Of a stretch of DNA of 6,804 nucleotides, positions 1 to 6,123 are shown piece by piece. The notes beneath the pieces are model-generated. The model searched no databases and was not told the origin of the DNA. It saw nothing but the letters and a program-made list of their open reading frames with translations. Both the position numbers and the translations under genes were made by a program. The DNA comes from an uncultured Candidatus Melainabacteria bacterium (GTDB lineage Bacteria > Cyanobacteriota > Vampirovibrionia > Gastranaerophilales > Gastranaerophilaceae): assembly GCA_934773085.1 (NCBI GenBank), contig CAKVMU010000095.1, positions 1-6,804 of the forward strand, read 5' to 3'. How positions within the stretch are numbered: position 1 is the stretch's first letter; each line of letters begins with the position of its first letter.

Positions 1-839
1 CTTATCGTTCTCAAAAACCAGAAGAAATTTCTTATTGCGGTCGGAATAAGATTTATATAGGTAACTCCCAAATAGGAATCAAAAGACATCCCAGACATAG
101 TAAATTTTTGCAAAAACTCGCACAACTCAATCTTCATAGCTTGAATAATTTTTATTGATAAAGCAGTGTAGTAATAATATCCTCTTGTGTATCCGTAAAA
201 ATCATCCAGAACTCTCTCAGTTGCCACCAAATCATTTGATTCTATATATTCTTTAAAAATATCTTTAGTCAAAGCCTTGAGAAAAATTTTTCTGTCTTCT
301 TCCAAATTTCCCAGAACATTTTGAATCATTGCTCTTGTAGAAATAATTATCTTTACATTTTGTTCCTTTGCAACACTTTCAAGCGTTTTGGAAATCAATT
401 GCATATTCTCTTCCAAAACATCATCAAATGAATGCAAAATGATTAAAAATGGCTTTTTTATAGAAGAAATCTGTTGACTAAATTTAACTCCCAACGTTGT
501 AATTTTTGCATTCAGATTTACAACTTTTGATAAAGAATTTTGCTCAATAATATCGTTAAAAGCCAACAGAATATCATCGCTCACCGTAGCTTCTTTACAA
601 TAATATTCAAGTTTAATAACATCTTTGTTTAAGAATTCACACAAATAGTTTATAAACTGTCTTTTTCCAGTACCCAAAAACCCGTGTATATACAGAAATT
701 TTTCATCAGAAGCCAGAAAATCCACAGCTTTAATAATATCCGTATAATTATTTTTCAGCAGAAAAGGATTAATCTTATCAGAATTTGGTAAAATTACGTT
801 CTCTCTGTCAATTGAGCTATCTAAAAATTCATAATCCAT
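1..839 (-). CDS. P-loop ATPase of AAA/STAND type, partial (C-terminus beyond left edge)
   Basis: The frame is open from ATG at 837-839 to the left edge, giving 279 codons and no stop, so the gene is cut by the window. The translation begins MDYEFLDSSIDRENVILPNS. It has a nucleotide-binding loop GFLGTGKR at residues 53-60 within a typical strand-loop-helix (FLYIH before it, QFINYLCEFL after). A hydrophobic strand FLIILHSFDDV (131-141) sits where Walker B is expected, and KIIISTR (163-169) resembles a sensor-1 strand. The Walker A loop ends in Arg instead of the usual Ser/Thr, and the Walker B strand has His where the first Asp is common, so hydrolysis may be atypical. No signal peptide or membrane segment is seen, so it is probably cytoplasmic. 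The missing C-terminus would hold any effector or repeat domain. It is divergent from plsY and has no Shine-Dalgarno site. The ATPase fold is likely from these motifs; the biological role is unknown. Confidence 0.75.
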   Translation of the reverse strand, partial: MDYEFLDSSIDRENVILPNSDKINPFLLKNNYTDIIKAVDFLASDEKFLYIHGFLGTGKRQFINYLCEFLNKDVIKLEYYCKEATVSDDILLAFNDIIEQNSLSKVVNLNAKITTLGVKFSQQISSIKKPFLIILHSFDDVLEENMQLISKTLESVAKEQNVKIIISTRAMIQNVLGNLEEDRKIFLKALTKDIFKEYIESNDLVATERVLDDFYGYTRGYYYYTALSIKIIQAMKIELCEFLQKFTMSGMSFDSYLGVTYINLIPTAIRNFFWFLRTI

Positions 840-845
840 AAAACG

Positions 846-874
846 ATTTTAAATGATATTAACACTTTTTGCAA
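846..874 (-). promoter_or_regulatory. Candidate promoter of the ATPase gene
   Basis: On the minus strand TTGCAA (869-874) and TAAAAT (846-851) are separated by 17 bases, the ideal spacing for a housekeeping sigma factor. The -10 ends six bases before the ATG at 839, which would place transcription start on or next to the A of the start codon. No Shine-Dalgarno sequence lies between them, so a leaderless mRNA is inferred. It overlaps the candidate plsY promoter. In DNA this AT-rich, chance matches are common. Confidence 0.4.
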
Positions 875-888
875 ATGTCTGGTAAAAT
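859..888 (+). promoter_or_regulatory. Candidate plsY promoter with extended -10
   Basis: TTAACA (859-864) is followed after 18 bases by TAAAAT (883-888). Directly before that hexamer is TGG, giving the extended -10 form TGnTAAAAT (880-888). The predicted start near 895 leaves a leader of about 19 bases that contains the AGGAGG site. A second possible -10 (TATACA, 894-899), paired with TTGCAA at 869, has poorer 19-base spacing. Confidence 0.45.
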
Positions 889-903
889 TATTTTATACAT
901 CAT

Positions 904-909
904 AGGAGG
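904..909 (+). promoter_or_regulatory. Shine-Dalgarno site that fixes the plsY start
   Basis: A perfect AGGAGG lies four bases before ATG at 914. It selects this start over the in-frame TTG at 869, which would add 15 residues encoded by the promoter and ribosome-binding region. Confidence 0.85.
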
Positions 910-913
910 AAAT

Positions 914-1510
914 ATGACAGATTTAATACTTACACTAATTTTTGCCTACATTATAGGCTCCATTCCGACTGGATATTTGATTGTTAAAGCTAAAACCGGT
1001 CAGGATATCAGAACAGTTGGTTCAGGTTCTACCGGAGCAACAAACGTAAAAAGAGTTTTGGGTAAAAAATGGTTCTTTACAGTAATGCTCTTGGATGCAC
1101 TTAAGGGCGCTTTGCCGGTTGTACTTGCAAAATTGTTCGTAACAACAGGCGCAGGTTACGGACTCGCTCCTGTAATAGCCGCAGTTGCAGTTATTATCGG
1201 GCACAGCAAATCTTGTTTCTTGGGATTCAAAGGCGGAAAATCCGTTGCATCAGGAGTAGGAACAATCTTAGCGCTAAACTGGGCAGTTGGGCTTATCATT
1301 GCAGCGATTTGGGGAGTAATCACATATACAACGAAATACGTATCTGTAGGTTCTATGATTGCTTTAATCATATCCCCGTTTTTGATGTACTTTTTCCATT
1401 CACCAATCGCTTACATTGGATATTGTGCTCTTGGAGCCGTTTATATCGTATATCTTCACAGAGAAAACATCAAACGATTATTAAACGGAAACGAAAACAA
1501 AGTAAGATAA
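914..1510 (+). CDS. plsY: Glycerol-3-phosphate acyltransferase PlsY (acyl-phosphate dependent)
   Basis: Integral membrane enzyme of 198 residues that transfers an acyl group from acyl-phosphate to glycerol-3-phosphate. This forms 1-acyl-glycerol-3-phosphate, the first committed step of phospholipid synthesis in most bacteria. The family motifs are all visible: GSIPTGYLI at 15-23, GSGSTGATNVKR at 36-47 (motif 1), GHSKSCFLGFKGGKSVA at 96-112 (motif 2, glycine-rich phosphate-binding part), SVGSM at 144-148 (motif 3), and the C-terminal HRENIKRLLNGNE at 182-194. Hydrophobic helices lie at about 3-24, 53-75, 83-97, 117-137 and 146-180. Length and motif spacing match the family, so it looks full-length and active. 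It is transcribed alone, convergent with the M16 peptidase gene, and ends at a terminator touching its TAA. No plsX or other lipid gene is in the window. Confidence 0.96.
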   Translation: MTDLILTLIFAYIIGSIPTGYLIVKAKTGQDIRTVGSGSTGATNVKRVLGKKWFFTVMLLDALKGALPVVLAKLFVTTGAGYGLAPVIAAVAVIIGHSKSCFLGFKGGKSVASGVGTILALNWAVGLIIAAIWGVITYTTKYVSVGSMIALIISPFLMYFFHSPIAYIGYCALGAVYIVYLHRENIKRLLNGNENKVR

Positions 1511-1537
1511 AAAAATCGGGATTAAATCCCGATTTTT
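1511..1537. terminator. Bidirectional intrinsic terminator shared by plsY and the M16 gene
   Basis: A perfect 12-bp inverted repeat (1511-1522 with 1526-1537) has a core of ATCGGGAT/ATCCCGAT and a three-base loop. On the plus strand it runs into T residues at 1533-1541; on the minus strand the T tract is the complement of 1509-1515. It starts on the base after the plsY TAA (1508-1510) and ends two bases from the M16 TAA (1540-1542), so it serves both converging genes. Confidence 0.9.
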
Positions 1538-1539
1538 TT

Positions 1540-4110
1540 TTACTTAACAATTGATTCTACATATACATTATTAAAATATTTATTAGAAACTCTTACTATA
1601 TCAGAAGATGTAACTTCATCAATCAATTTTATGTATTTTTCAAGAAAATCATACCCGAAACCAAGTGCTTCAAATAACCCTGCTACAGAAGCCTTTTCTG
1701 AATTTGTCTCAAGTGCAACTACAAATCCGCCCTTCAATCGGTCTTTTGCATCCTGCAATTCCGTATCTGATACAAATTCCATTTTCAGGTTTTCAATCTC
1801 TTGTTTAATTTTTCCCTTAGAATAATTCAACGTTTCCGGATTCGTACCGATATAGGTTACGAAGTTGCCACCAAGAGCCTTTGGAGCGTAGCTTGAGCCC
1901 AATTGATAAGCCAATCCGTCTTGTTCACGCAGATTTCTGTACAAACGTGAGCTCAAACCTGAACCCAACATCGTATTCATAACTTTTAATGTTGCAAAGT
2001 CTTTTCTGTCAGAAACACCGCAAGTTTGCCATCCCATAAATAACCACGCAGTTTGCAAATCCTTAATAGTTTTAACTTCCGCTTTAGGCGCTGTCAATTT
2101 TGTAACCCTGTAGTTTGAATATTTAAACTCTTCTTGCTTTTTATCAGACAAAGAAGAACCCAATGCTTGTATAACCCTATCCGCCGGAAGATTTCCGTTT
2201 ACAGAAACTACTACGTTTTTTGCATCAAGAATTCTGTTGTAATAGTCAACAACATTTTCACGGGTTACCTTTGGTAAAGATTTCTCCAACACCTTGTTTG
2301 TATGCGAATAAACGCTGTTTTCAAAAATCATTGTTTTATAATTTTCTAATGCAACATTCATCGGAACATCACGACTTTGGCGAATTCTGTTCAACAATTC
2401 AGAACGTTTTTTCTCCAATTCATAATCATCAAACAACGCATTATTAAGAATTTCGTCAAGAATACTGAGCGTTAAATCAATTTGCGAAGTAGTTGTTTGA
2501 ACATCTATCTCAAAATAATCCTCACTGCAAGACGGGCTTATGCGAATCCCGTTTTCTTCCATAATTCTTGCCAATTCAGTTGATGAATATTTTTTTGTAC
2601 CTTTAAGCATCAACGCAGCAGCAAGAGTTCCTTCCCCCGGAACTTTTTCTATAAATTCACCACCTTTTGCAATTATGCTTATTGCAATAATATCGTTATT
2701 TTTGTGATTGCTCAAAAGCAAAGTGGATTTATTATCCATAATATATTTTACTGTGCCGTTTGATTCAGAAATTTTCTGCGCTGTATGAGGAACTTCTGTT
2801 TTCGCCTCAACTTTCTGCATTGACTTCGGCAGAATCACTGACACAGCGCTCTTGTTTACGCCCAAATATTTTTGAGCAACAGCCTTCACATCTTCCGCCG
2901 TAACTTTTTTGATACTGTCCACATAATTCTTGTATAATTCTGAGTTTCCGGTAAGAGCAATAATATACCCAAGTTCAGAGGCAATATTGGAAGTAGATTC
3001 TCTTGAGTAGTAAGTATCTTGAATAATAGTCTTCTTTGCAACATCTAAATCTTCATCCGTTACACCGTATTTTTGAACATAAGAAATATCTTCAAAAATA
3101 GCTTTCTCCAATTTTTCCATGCCGGATGGAGTGAAATTTGCCGTTACATAGAAAATTCCGTCATCACGAAAACTTCCGTTTGAAGCAGAAATAGAATATG
3201 CCAAACCACGCTGTTCTTTAATGTCACGATAGAATCTTGAAGACTTTCCACCACCCAAGATTTCTGCCAAAACATCAAGAGCGAACATATCTTTTGAATT
3301 AATATCCGTACCTCTGAATCCTATCATCATATAACCAGACTGAGTATCTGTGTACTCAACATTACGTTTTTGTGCCGTTAACAGATGCTCCCTTTTGAAA
3401 TTCAACCTGACAGGCTTTTTATATTCCGAATTAAAACATTGACCCACTTTTTGAACAGCATGCGCAGTATCAACATCCCCAACAATCACGGTCACCATAT
3501 TTGAAGGAGCATAAAAGTTGTTAAAGTATTCTAAGATTTCTTCTCTTCTGATAGTAGAAATTACGTCCGCTGAACCGATAACTTTTCTTTTATAAGGATG
3601 GTGTGTATACATCATTTCGTTCAAATTTTCATACACTTTTTTAGAAGGTGTGTTACCGTCTTTTGAAATCTCTTCCAAAACAACTTTTCTTTCCTTCTCA
3701 AGCTCTTTTCTCGGAATTTGTGGGTCTGTAAGCATATCTGCCTGTAATTCTAGCGCTGTGTCAAAATATTCAGAAGGAATCGTCACATAATAATGCGTAA
3801 AATCCTTGCTTGTAGCAGCATTTACGATTGCGCCCTTTGATTCCAAGATTCTGTCAGCCTCTCCGGCAGGATGTTGTTTCGTTCCTTTGAAGAAAAGATG
3901 TTCCAAAAAATGTGCAACCCCGCTGTTGGAATCATTTTCATTTATAGAACCGGTTTTCACCCAAGTGTCCACCGTGACAATAGGATTATTGCGAACCTCC
4001 TGAACAACTAAAGTCTGCCCATTAGGCAATTTCTGCACCGTAAAATCCGCAGCTTGCACAGACAGAGATAAAAAACAAAGTGATATTATAATAAAAACTC
4101 TTTTTAGCAT
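1540..4110 (-). CDS. Secreted M16 zinc peptidase, two-domain single chain
   Basis: This 856-residue protein has a signal peptide (MLKRVFIIISLCFLSLSVQA, likely cut after residue 20), so it is probably exported. The N-terminal half carries the inverted zinc motif HxxEH: H67 and H71 bind zinc, E70 is the catalytic base, and E147 in VVLEE is the expected third ligand 76 residues on. The C-terminal half (from about 452) repeats the fold but is catalytically dead: aligning on the shared KGT places T495, A498 and A499 at the three motif positions. Both halves keep the SSR[FL]YR...GLAY motif (290-305 and 720-735) that helps bind substrate in this family. Such halves normally clamp together to digest unfolded peptides. 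Many bacteria encode them as two genes of about 430 codons; here they are fused by a linker near 430-450. PqqL/YmxG-like relatives include peptide-processing enzymes; the substrate here is unknown. Confidence 0.93.
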   Translation of the reverse strand: MLKRVFIIISLCFLSLSVQAADFTVQKLPNGQTLVVQEVRNNPIVTVDTWVKTGSINENDSNSGVAHFLEHLFFKGTKQHPAGEADRILESKGAIVNAATSKDFTHYYVTIPSEYFDTALELQADMLTDPQIPRKELEKERKVVLEEISKDGNTPSKKVYENLNEMMYTHHPYKRKVIGSADVISTIRREEILEYFNNFYAPSNMVTVIVGDVDTAHAVQKVGQCFNSEYKKPVRLNFKREHLLTAQKRNVEYTDTQSGYMMIGFRGTDINSKDMFALDVLAEILGGGKSSRFYRDIKEQRGLAYSISASNGSFRDDGIFYVTANFTPSGMEKLEKAIFEDISYVQKYGVTDEDLDVAKKTIIQDTYYSRESTSNIASELGYIIALTGNSELYKNYVDSIKKVTAEDVKAVAQKYLGVNKSAVSVILPKSMQKVEAKTEVPHTAQKISESNGTVKYIMDNKSTLLLSNHKNNDIIAISIIAKGGEFIEKVPGEGTLAAALMLKGTKKYSSTELARIMEENGIRISPSCSEDYFEIDVQTTTSQIDLTLSILDEILNNALFDDYELEKKRSELLNRIRQSRDVPMNVALENYKTMIFENSVYSHTNKVLEKSLPKVTRENVVDYYNRILDAKNVVVSVNGNLPADRVIQALGSSLSDKKQEEFKYSNYRVTKLTAPKAEVKTIKDLQTAWLFMGWQTCGVSDRKDFATLKVMNTMLGSGLSSRLYRNLREQDGLAYQLGSSYAPKALGGNFVTYIGTNPETLNYSKGKIKQEIENLKMEFVSDTELQDAKDRLKGGFVVALETNSEKASVAGLFEALGFGYDFLEKYIKLIDEVTSSDIVRVSNKYFNNVYVESIVK

Positions 4111-4114
4111 GTTT

Positions 4115-4119
4115 CCCCC
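4115..4119 (-). promoter_or_regulatory. G-rich ribosome binding site of the M16 gene
   Basis: On the minus strand GGGGG lies four bases before ATG (4108-4110). It can pair with CCUCC of 16S rRNA using one G-U pair. The signal peptide begins at once after this ATG, which supports the start. Confidence 0.55.
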
Positions 4120-4142
4120 ACAAATCGCATAACAATGAATAA

Positions 4143-4158
4143 CTATATAATAATATAG
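4143..4158. repeat. Perfect AT-rich inverted repeat upstream of the M16 gene
   Basis: CTATAT (4143-4148) and ATATAG (4153-4158) are exact inverted copies around the four bases AATA. The repeat sits 32 bases before the M16 ATG, in the 85-base gap after the small membrane-protein gene. On the minus strand it contains two overlapping TATTAT hexamers that could serve as a -10, so it may be an operator over a promoter. Chance is possible in such AT-rich DNA. No hairpin terminator is visible in this gap. Confidence 0.3.
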
Positions 4159-4195
4159 CTTTTCAAATTTTTCCAGTTGCCCTTCTATTTATACC

Positions 4196-4597
4196 CTACT
4201 TTTTCTTAAATCTTGCAGGCGTATAAACGTACTTGTAAACATTTTTTGAGGAGTATTTGACCGGTACAACAATTCCGTCTTCTTCCGGTTCGGAAACTTC
4301 TTCCGTCACAACCGTGCTTTCCAGTTGTACAGAATCAATTTTTGTTTCAGCCGGTTTTGAAGTTACAGTTTCAGCCTTCTTAACCGCTTTTTTCGGGGTA
4401 ACTTTAACTTTTTCCGCCTTAACTTTCGGCTCCGCTGTCACAGAAGGTTCCGGTTTAACATCAGGTAACTCCTCCGTAACCTCTTCTTTTTGTTCAATCG
4501 GCATAACAAATTCAGAGGATTTGTGCACAAAATAAATAACAACAAATGCCAGAACCGCCGCCAAAATAATTGTCAATATAATCTTACGCTTTTCCAT
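4196..4597 (-). CDS. Small single-pass membrane protein with Pro/Glu/Lys/Val-rich tail
   Basis: This 133-residue protein has not been recognised as a named family. After a basic start (MEKRKI) comes one hydrophobic helix, about residues 6-24. Then comes a long charged, proline-containing, low-complexity stretch (35-108) with short P-E-K-V repeats, first acidic, then basic, then acidic again. A different C-terminal segment (109-133) is rich in Tyr, Val and Lys and ends YTPARFKKK. The layout suggests an N-terminal anchor with an extended arm outside the membrane, like the spacer of TonB-type or wall-spanning proteins; this is inference from composition only. ATG at 4595-4597 is chosen because an in-frame extension to 4714 would run back through a promoter, the pgi terminator and the pgi coding end. 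No Shine-Dalgarno site is present. The M16 gene follows after 85 bases without a visible terminator, so the two may share a transcript. Confidence 0.75.
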   Translation of the reverse strand: MEKRKIILTIILAAVLAFVVIYFVHKSSEFVMPIEQKEEVTEELPDVKPEPSVTAEPKVKAEKVKVTPKKAVKKAETVTSKPAETKIDSVQLESTVVTEEVSEPEEDGIVVPVKYSSKNVYKYVYTPARFKKK

Positions 4598-4603
4598 ACA
4601 AAA

Positions 4604-4612
4604 ATTATAGCA
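4604..4612 (-). promoter_or_regulatory. Extended -10 promoter of the small membrane-protein gene
   Basis: The minus strand reads TGCTATAAT, a perfect consensus extended -10. The hexamer (4604-4609) ends six bases before ATG, so transcription should start at or beside the A of ATG, predicting a leaderless mRNA. The -35 region (around 4627-4632) is poor, as is usual for extended -10 promoters, and lies in the T tract of the pgi terminator. Confidence 0.6.
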
Positions 4613-4622
4613 TATTTTGCGC

Positions 4623-4654
4623 AAAAAAATAGGTCGGATTTTCAAACCCGACCC
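4623..4654 (-). terminator. Intrinsic terminator of pgi
   Basis: On the minus strand GGTCGG pairs with CCGACC (4648-4653 with 4632-4637). The stem extends by one G-U and two A-T pairs around a four-base loop, and seven T residues follow (4623-4629). It begins 14 bases after the pgi TAG, so it ends pgi transcription before the next gene's own promoter. Confidence 0.85.
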
Positions 4655-4667
4655 ATTATTTTTTAAA

Positions 4668-5996
4668 CTACTCTGAAACTTTACCAGCTTCAACCGGTGG
4701 TTTGTTACCTCCAATTGGCTTCAAGTTCTTTTTGTAGAATTCTACGTGCGGTTGAAGAACGCTATCCAAAACAGCCGGCAATTCTTCGCCACGTACAAAT
4801 TTTTCAATGATTTCCTGATAAACAGTTGCAAACGCTCTTGCTTGAGTCATTGCACCAGCAGTTACAGGGCACAAACCTAATTCTTTTGTTTCAAGTTTTT
4901 CTAACATAGAAGGACCGCACTCAGAGTTAGCTTTGTTAATACCGCCTGTATATCCGTCAACATTTTCTCTGCATTCACCATGATCAGCAGGAGCTGTAAA
5001 CGCAAAGCTGAATTTGTTTGCAGGATTATACATTGCCTCTGATGTGTGGTGCATACATTCTGCGCCCAAAAGAATTGTCTTATCAGCATTTTTTACTGAT
5101 TCGTTCTGCATTTGTGCGTGCATTGTTGCAGTATTTCTGAACATATCGCCTAAATATATATGAATACTGTCTTTAATTCCACTAAGAACACCATTTGACC
5201 AGAAAGCAGCTTGAGCCAAAGGATAATTTTCAGCAAGATTACCTGATTCCAAAGCAATTCTTGAAATTTCTTGAGCACCTCTCAGAACTTCTTCCATATC
5301 TGCCTTATCCATTCCGGCATATGCCAATGTGAATAATGCGTGGTCATCAAATGATGAAAATCTACCGCCTACATCATCGTGAATAAACAATTTACCCAAC
5401 CAGCTTTCTTTGTCAGAAAGAGTTCTCAATTCACTTGTTGCAGGATTTTTATCGGTTACTGCAATAAAGTGTTTGATAGCTTTTTGATTAGCTTCTTCTT
5501 CAGACAAGCCTTCCGCTTTGTAAGCTTCAACCAACATTCTTCTGATTCTCAACATACCGTCTTTTGTTTCAAAAGTAGAACCGGATTTAGAAGCAACTAA
5601 GTAGTTTGAATTTCTTACGTCGTTTCCAATTCTGATTAAATAACGTTTCAAACTTGATGAATCGATGTCTGAATAGAACAAAACTTTGTTATCAATATTC
5701 AAACCGTTAACACTCAACATGTGTTCTACAGTGTGTTTTGAGCCACCAATACCTAAAACAGTTAAAAACTTAGCACTTGTTTGTGATTTCAACTTCGCAG
5801 CCAAATCATAGAATTCATTAATTCTTTCTAATTGGTGTTTAGGTAAATCAACCCAATTCAAAAATTGACCTTTTACATTTGCTCTTTTTGAGAACTCAGC
5901 AACTGCATCTGATAAAACTTTTTCAACTTTATCAGCACTTGCATTGGTAAAAGACATTGCTACACCTAATTTTGGATTTTTAATCTCTTGTAACAT
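4668..5996 (-). CDS. pgi: Glucose-6-phosphate isomerase
   Basis: Cytoplasmic enzyme of 442 residues that interconverts glucose-6-phosphate and fructose-6-phosphate in glycolysis and gluconeogenesis. It has two SIS sugar-phosphate domains. Visible family elements are GIGGS (82-86), the phosphate-binding loop SKSGSTFET (136-144; usually SKTGTTxET), and the signature DDVGGRFS (207-214). Glu299 in QNES is the probable base, and His317 in AECMHHTSE matches the ring-opening His of the usual GxxxQHS. The final signature FDQxGVExxK is degenerate: NKPPVEAGK (431-439) keeps VExxK, with K439 the likely catalytic Lys, only three residues from the end. The length fits the short bacterial class (about 450), but the region 300-440 is unusually divergent. 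The start ATG at 5994-5996 has a good Shine-Dalgarno site, and the gene ends at its own terminator. A related sugar-phosphate isomerase activity cannot be excluded. Confidence 0.9.
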   Translation of the reverse strand: MLQEIKNPKLGVAMSFTNASADKVEKVLSDAVAEFSKRANVKGQFLNWVDLPKHQLERINEFYDLAAKLKSQTSAKFLTVLGIGGSKHTVEHMLSVNGLNIDNKVLFYSDIDSSSLKRYLIRIGNDVRNSNYLVASKSGSTFETKDGMLRIRRMLVEAYKAEGLSEEEANQKAIKHFIAVTDKNPATSELRTLSDKESWLGKLFIHDDVGGRFSSFDDHALFTLAYAGMDKADMEEVLRGAQEISRIALESGNLAENYPLAQAAFWSNGVLSGIKDSIHIYLGDMFRNTATMHAQMQNESVKNADKTILLGAECMHHTSEAMYNPANKFSFAFTAPADHGECRENVDGYTGGINKANSECGPSMLEKLETKELGLCPVTAGAMTQARAFATVYQEIIEKFVRGEELPAVLDSVLQPHVEFYKKNLKPIGGNKPPVEAGKVSE

Positions 5997-6003
5997 TTAT
6001 ATT

Positions 6004-6009
6004 CCCTCC
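6004..6009 (-). promoter_or_regulatory. Shine-Dalgarno site of pgi
   Basis: GGAGGG on the minus strand lies seven bases before the ATG at 5996, optimal spacing that confirms the start. Confidence 0.85.
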
Positions 6010-6080
6010 AATTTTACGCTCAACTCTTAATTTCAAATGGAACATTGATAGTTGGAAAATGCACCATTTGTAACAGTTTC

Positions 6081-6109
6081 AGCATACGATAAACATTATC
6101 TTTTTTCAA
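6081..6109 (-). promoter_or_regulatory. Weak candidate promoter of pgi
   Basis: In the 127-base gap upstream of pgi, the minus strand has TTGAAA (6104-6109), 17 bases, then TATGCT (6081-6086). The spacing is right but the -10 matches only four of six consensus bases. It would give a leader of about 78 bases. No convincing terminator ends the upstream gene in this gap, so read-through into pgi is an alternative. Confidence 0.25.
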
Positions 6110-6123
6110 CTTCAAAGATTTTT

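Noticed and set aside
869..913. In-frame TTG at 869 as the plsY start (15 extra residues)
   Set aside because: The added segment contains the extended -10 and the AGGAGG site, and the PlsY family normally begins at the residue encoded at 914.
1022..1371. Minus-strand open frames of 60 and 71 codons within plsY
   Set aside because: They are antisense shadows of a conserved gene with no start signals.
1213..1554. Plus-strand open frame of 113 codons overlapping plsY
   Set aside because: It is in another frame of plsY, has no ribosome binding site, and runs through the terminator; PlsY motifs show the other frame is coding.
4598..4714. Longer start of the small membrane protein, reaching into pgi
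   Set aside because: The extra 39 residues are encoded by the pgi end, its terminator and a consensus promoter, and they would bury the N-terminal membrane anchor.
4668..4720. Loss of the catalytic Lys signature in Pgi, or a frameshift truncating the C-terminus
   Set aside because: The FDQxGVExxK pattern seemed absent at first, but VEAGK is present at residues 435-439, and the sequence after the stop is a terminator with no lost coding sequence.
6098..6118. ATCTTT/AAAGAT stem downstream of the right-hand gene as a terminator
   Set aside because: The stem is short, has no GC core and is not followed by a T tract on the minus strand.
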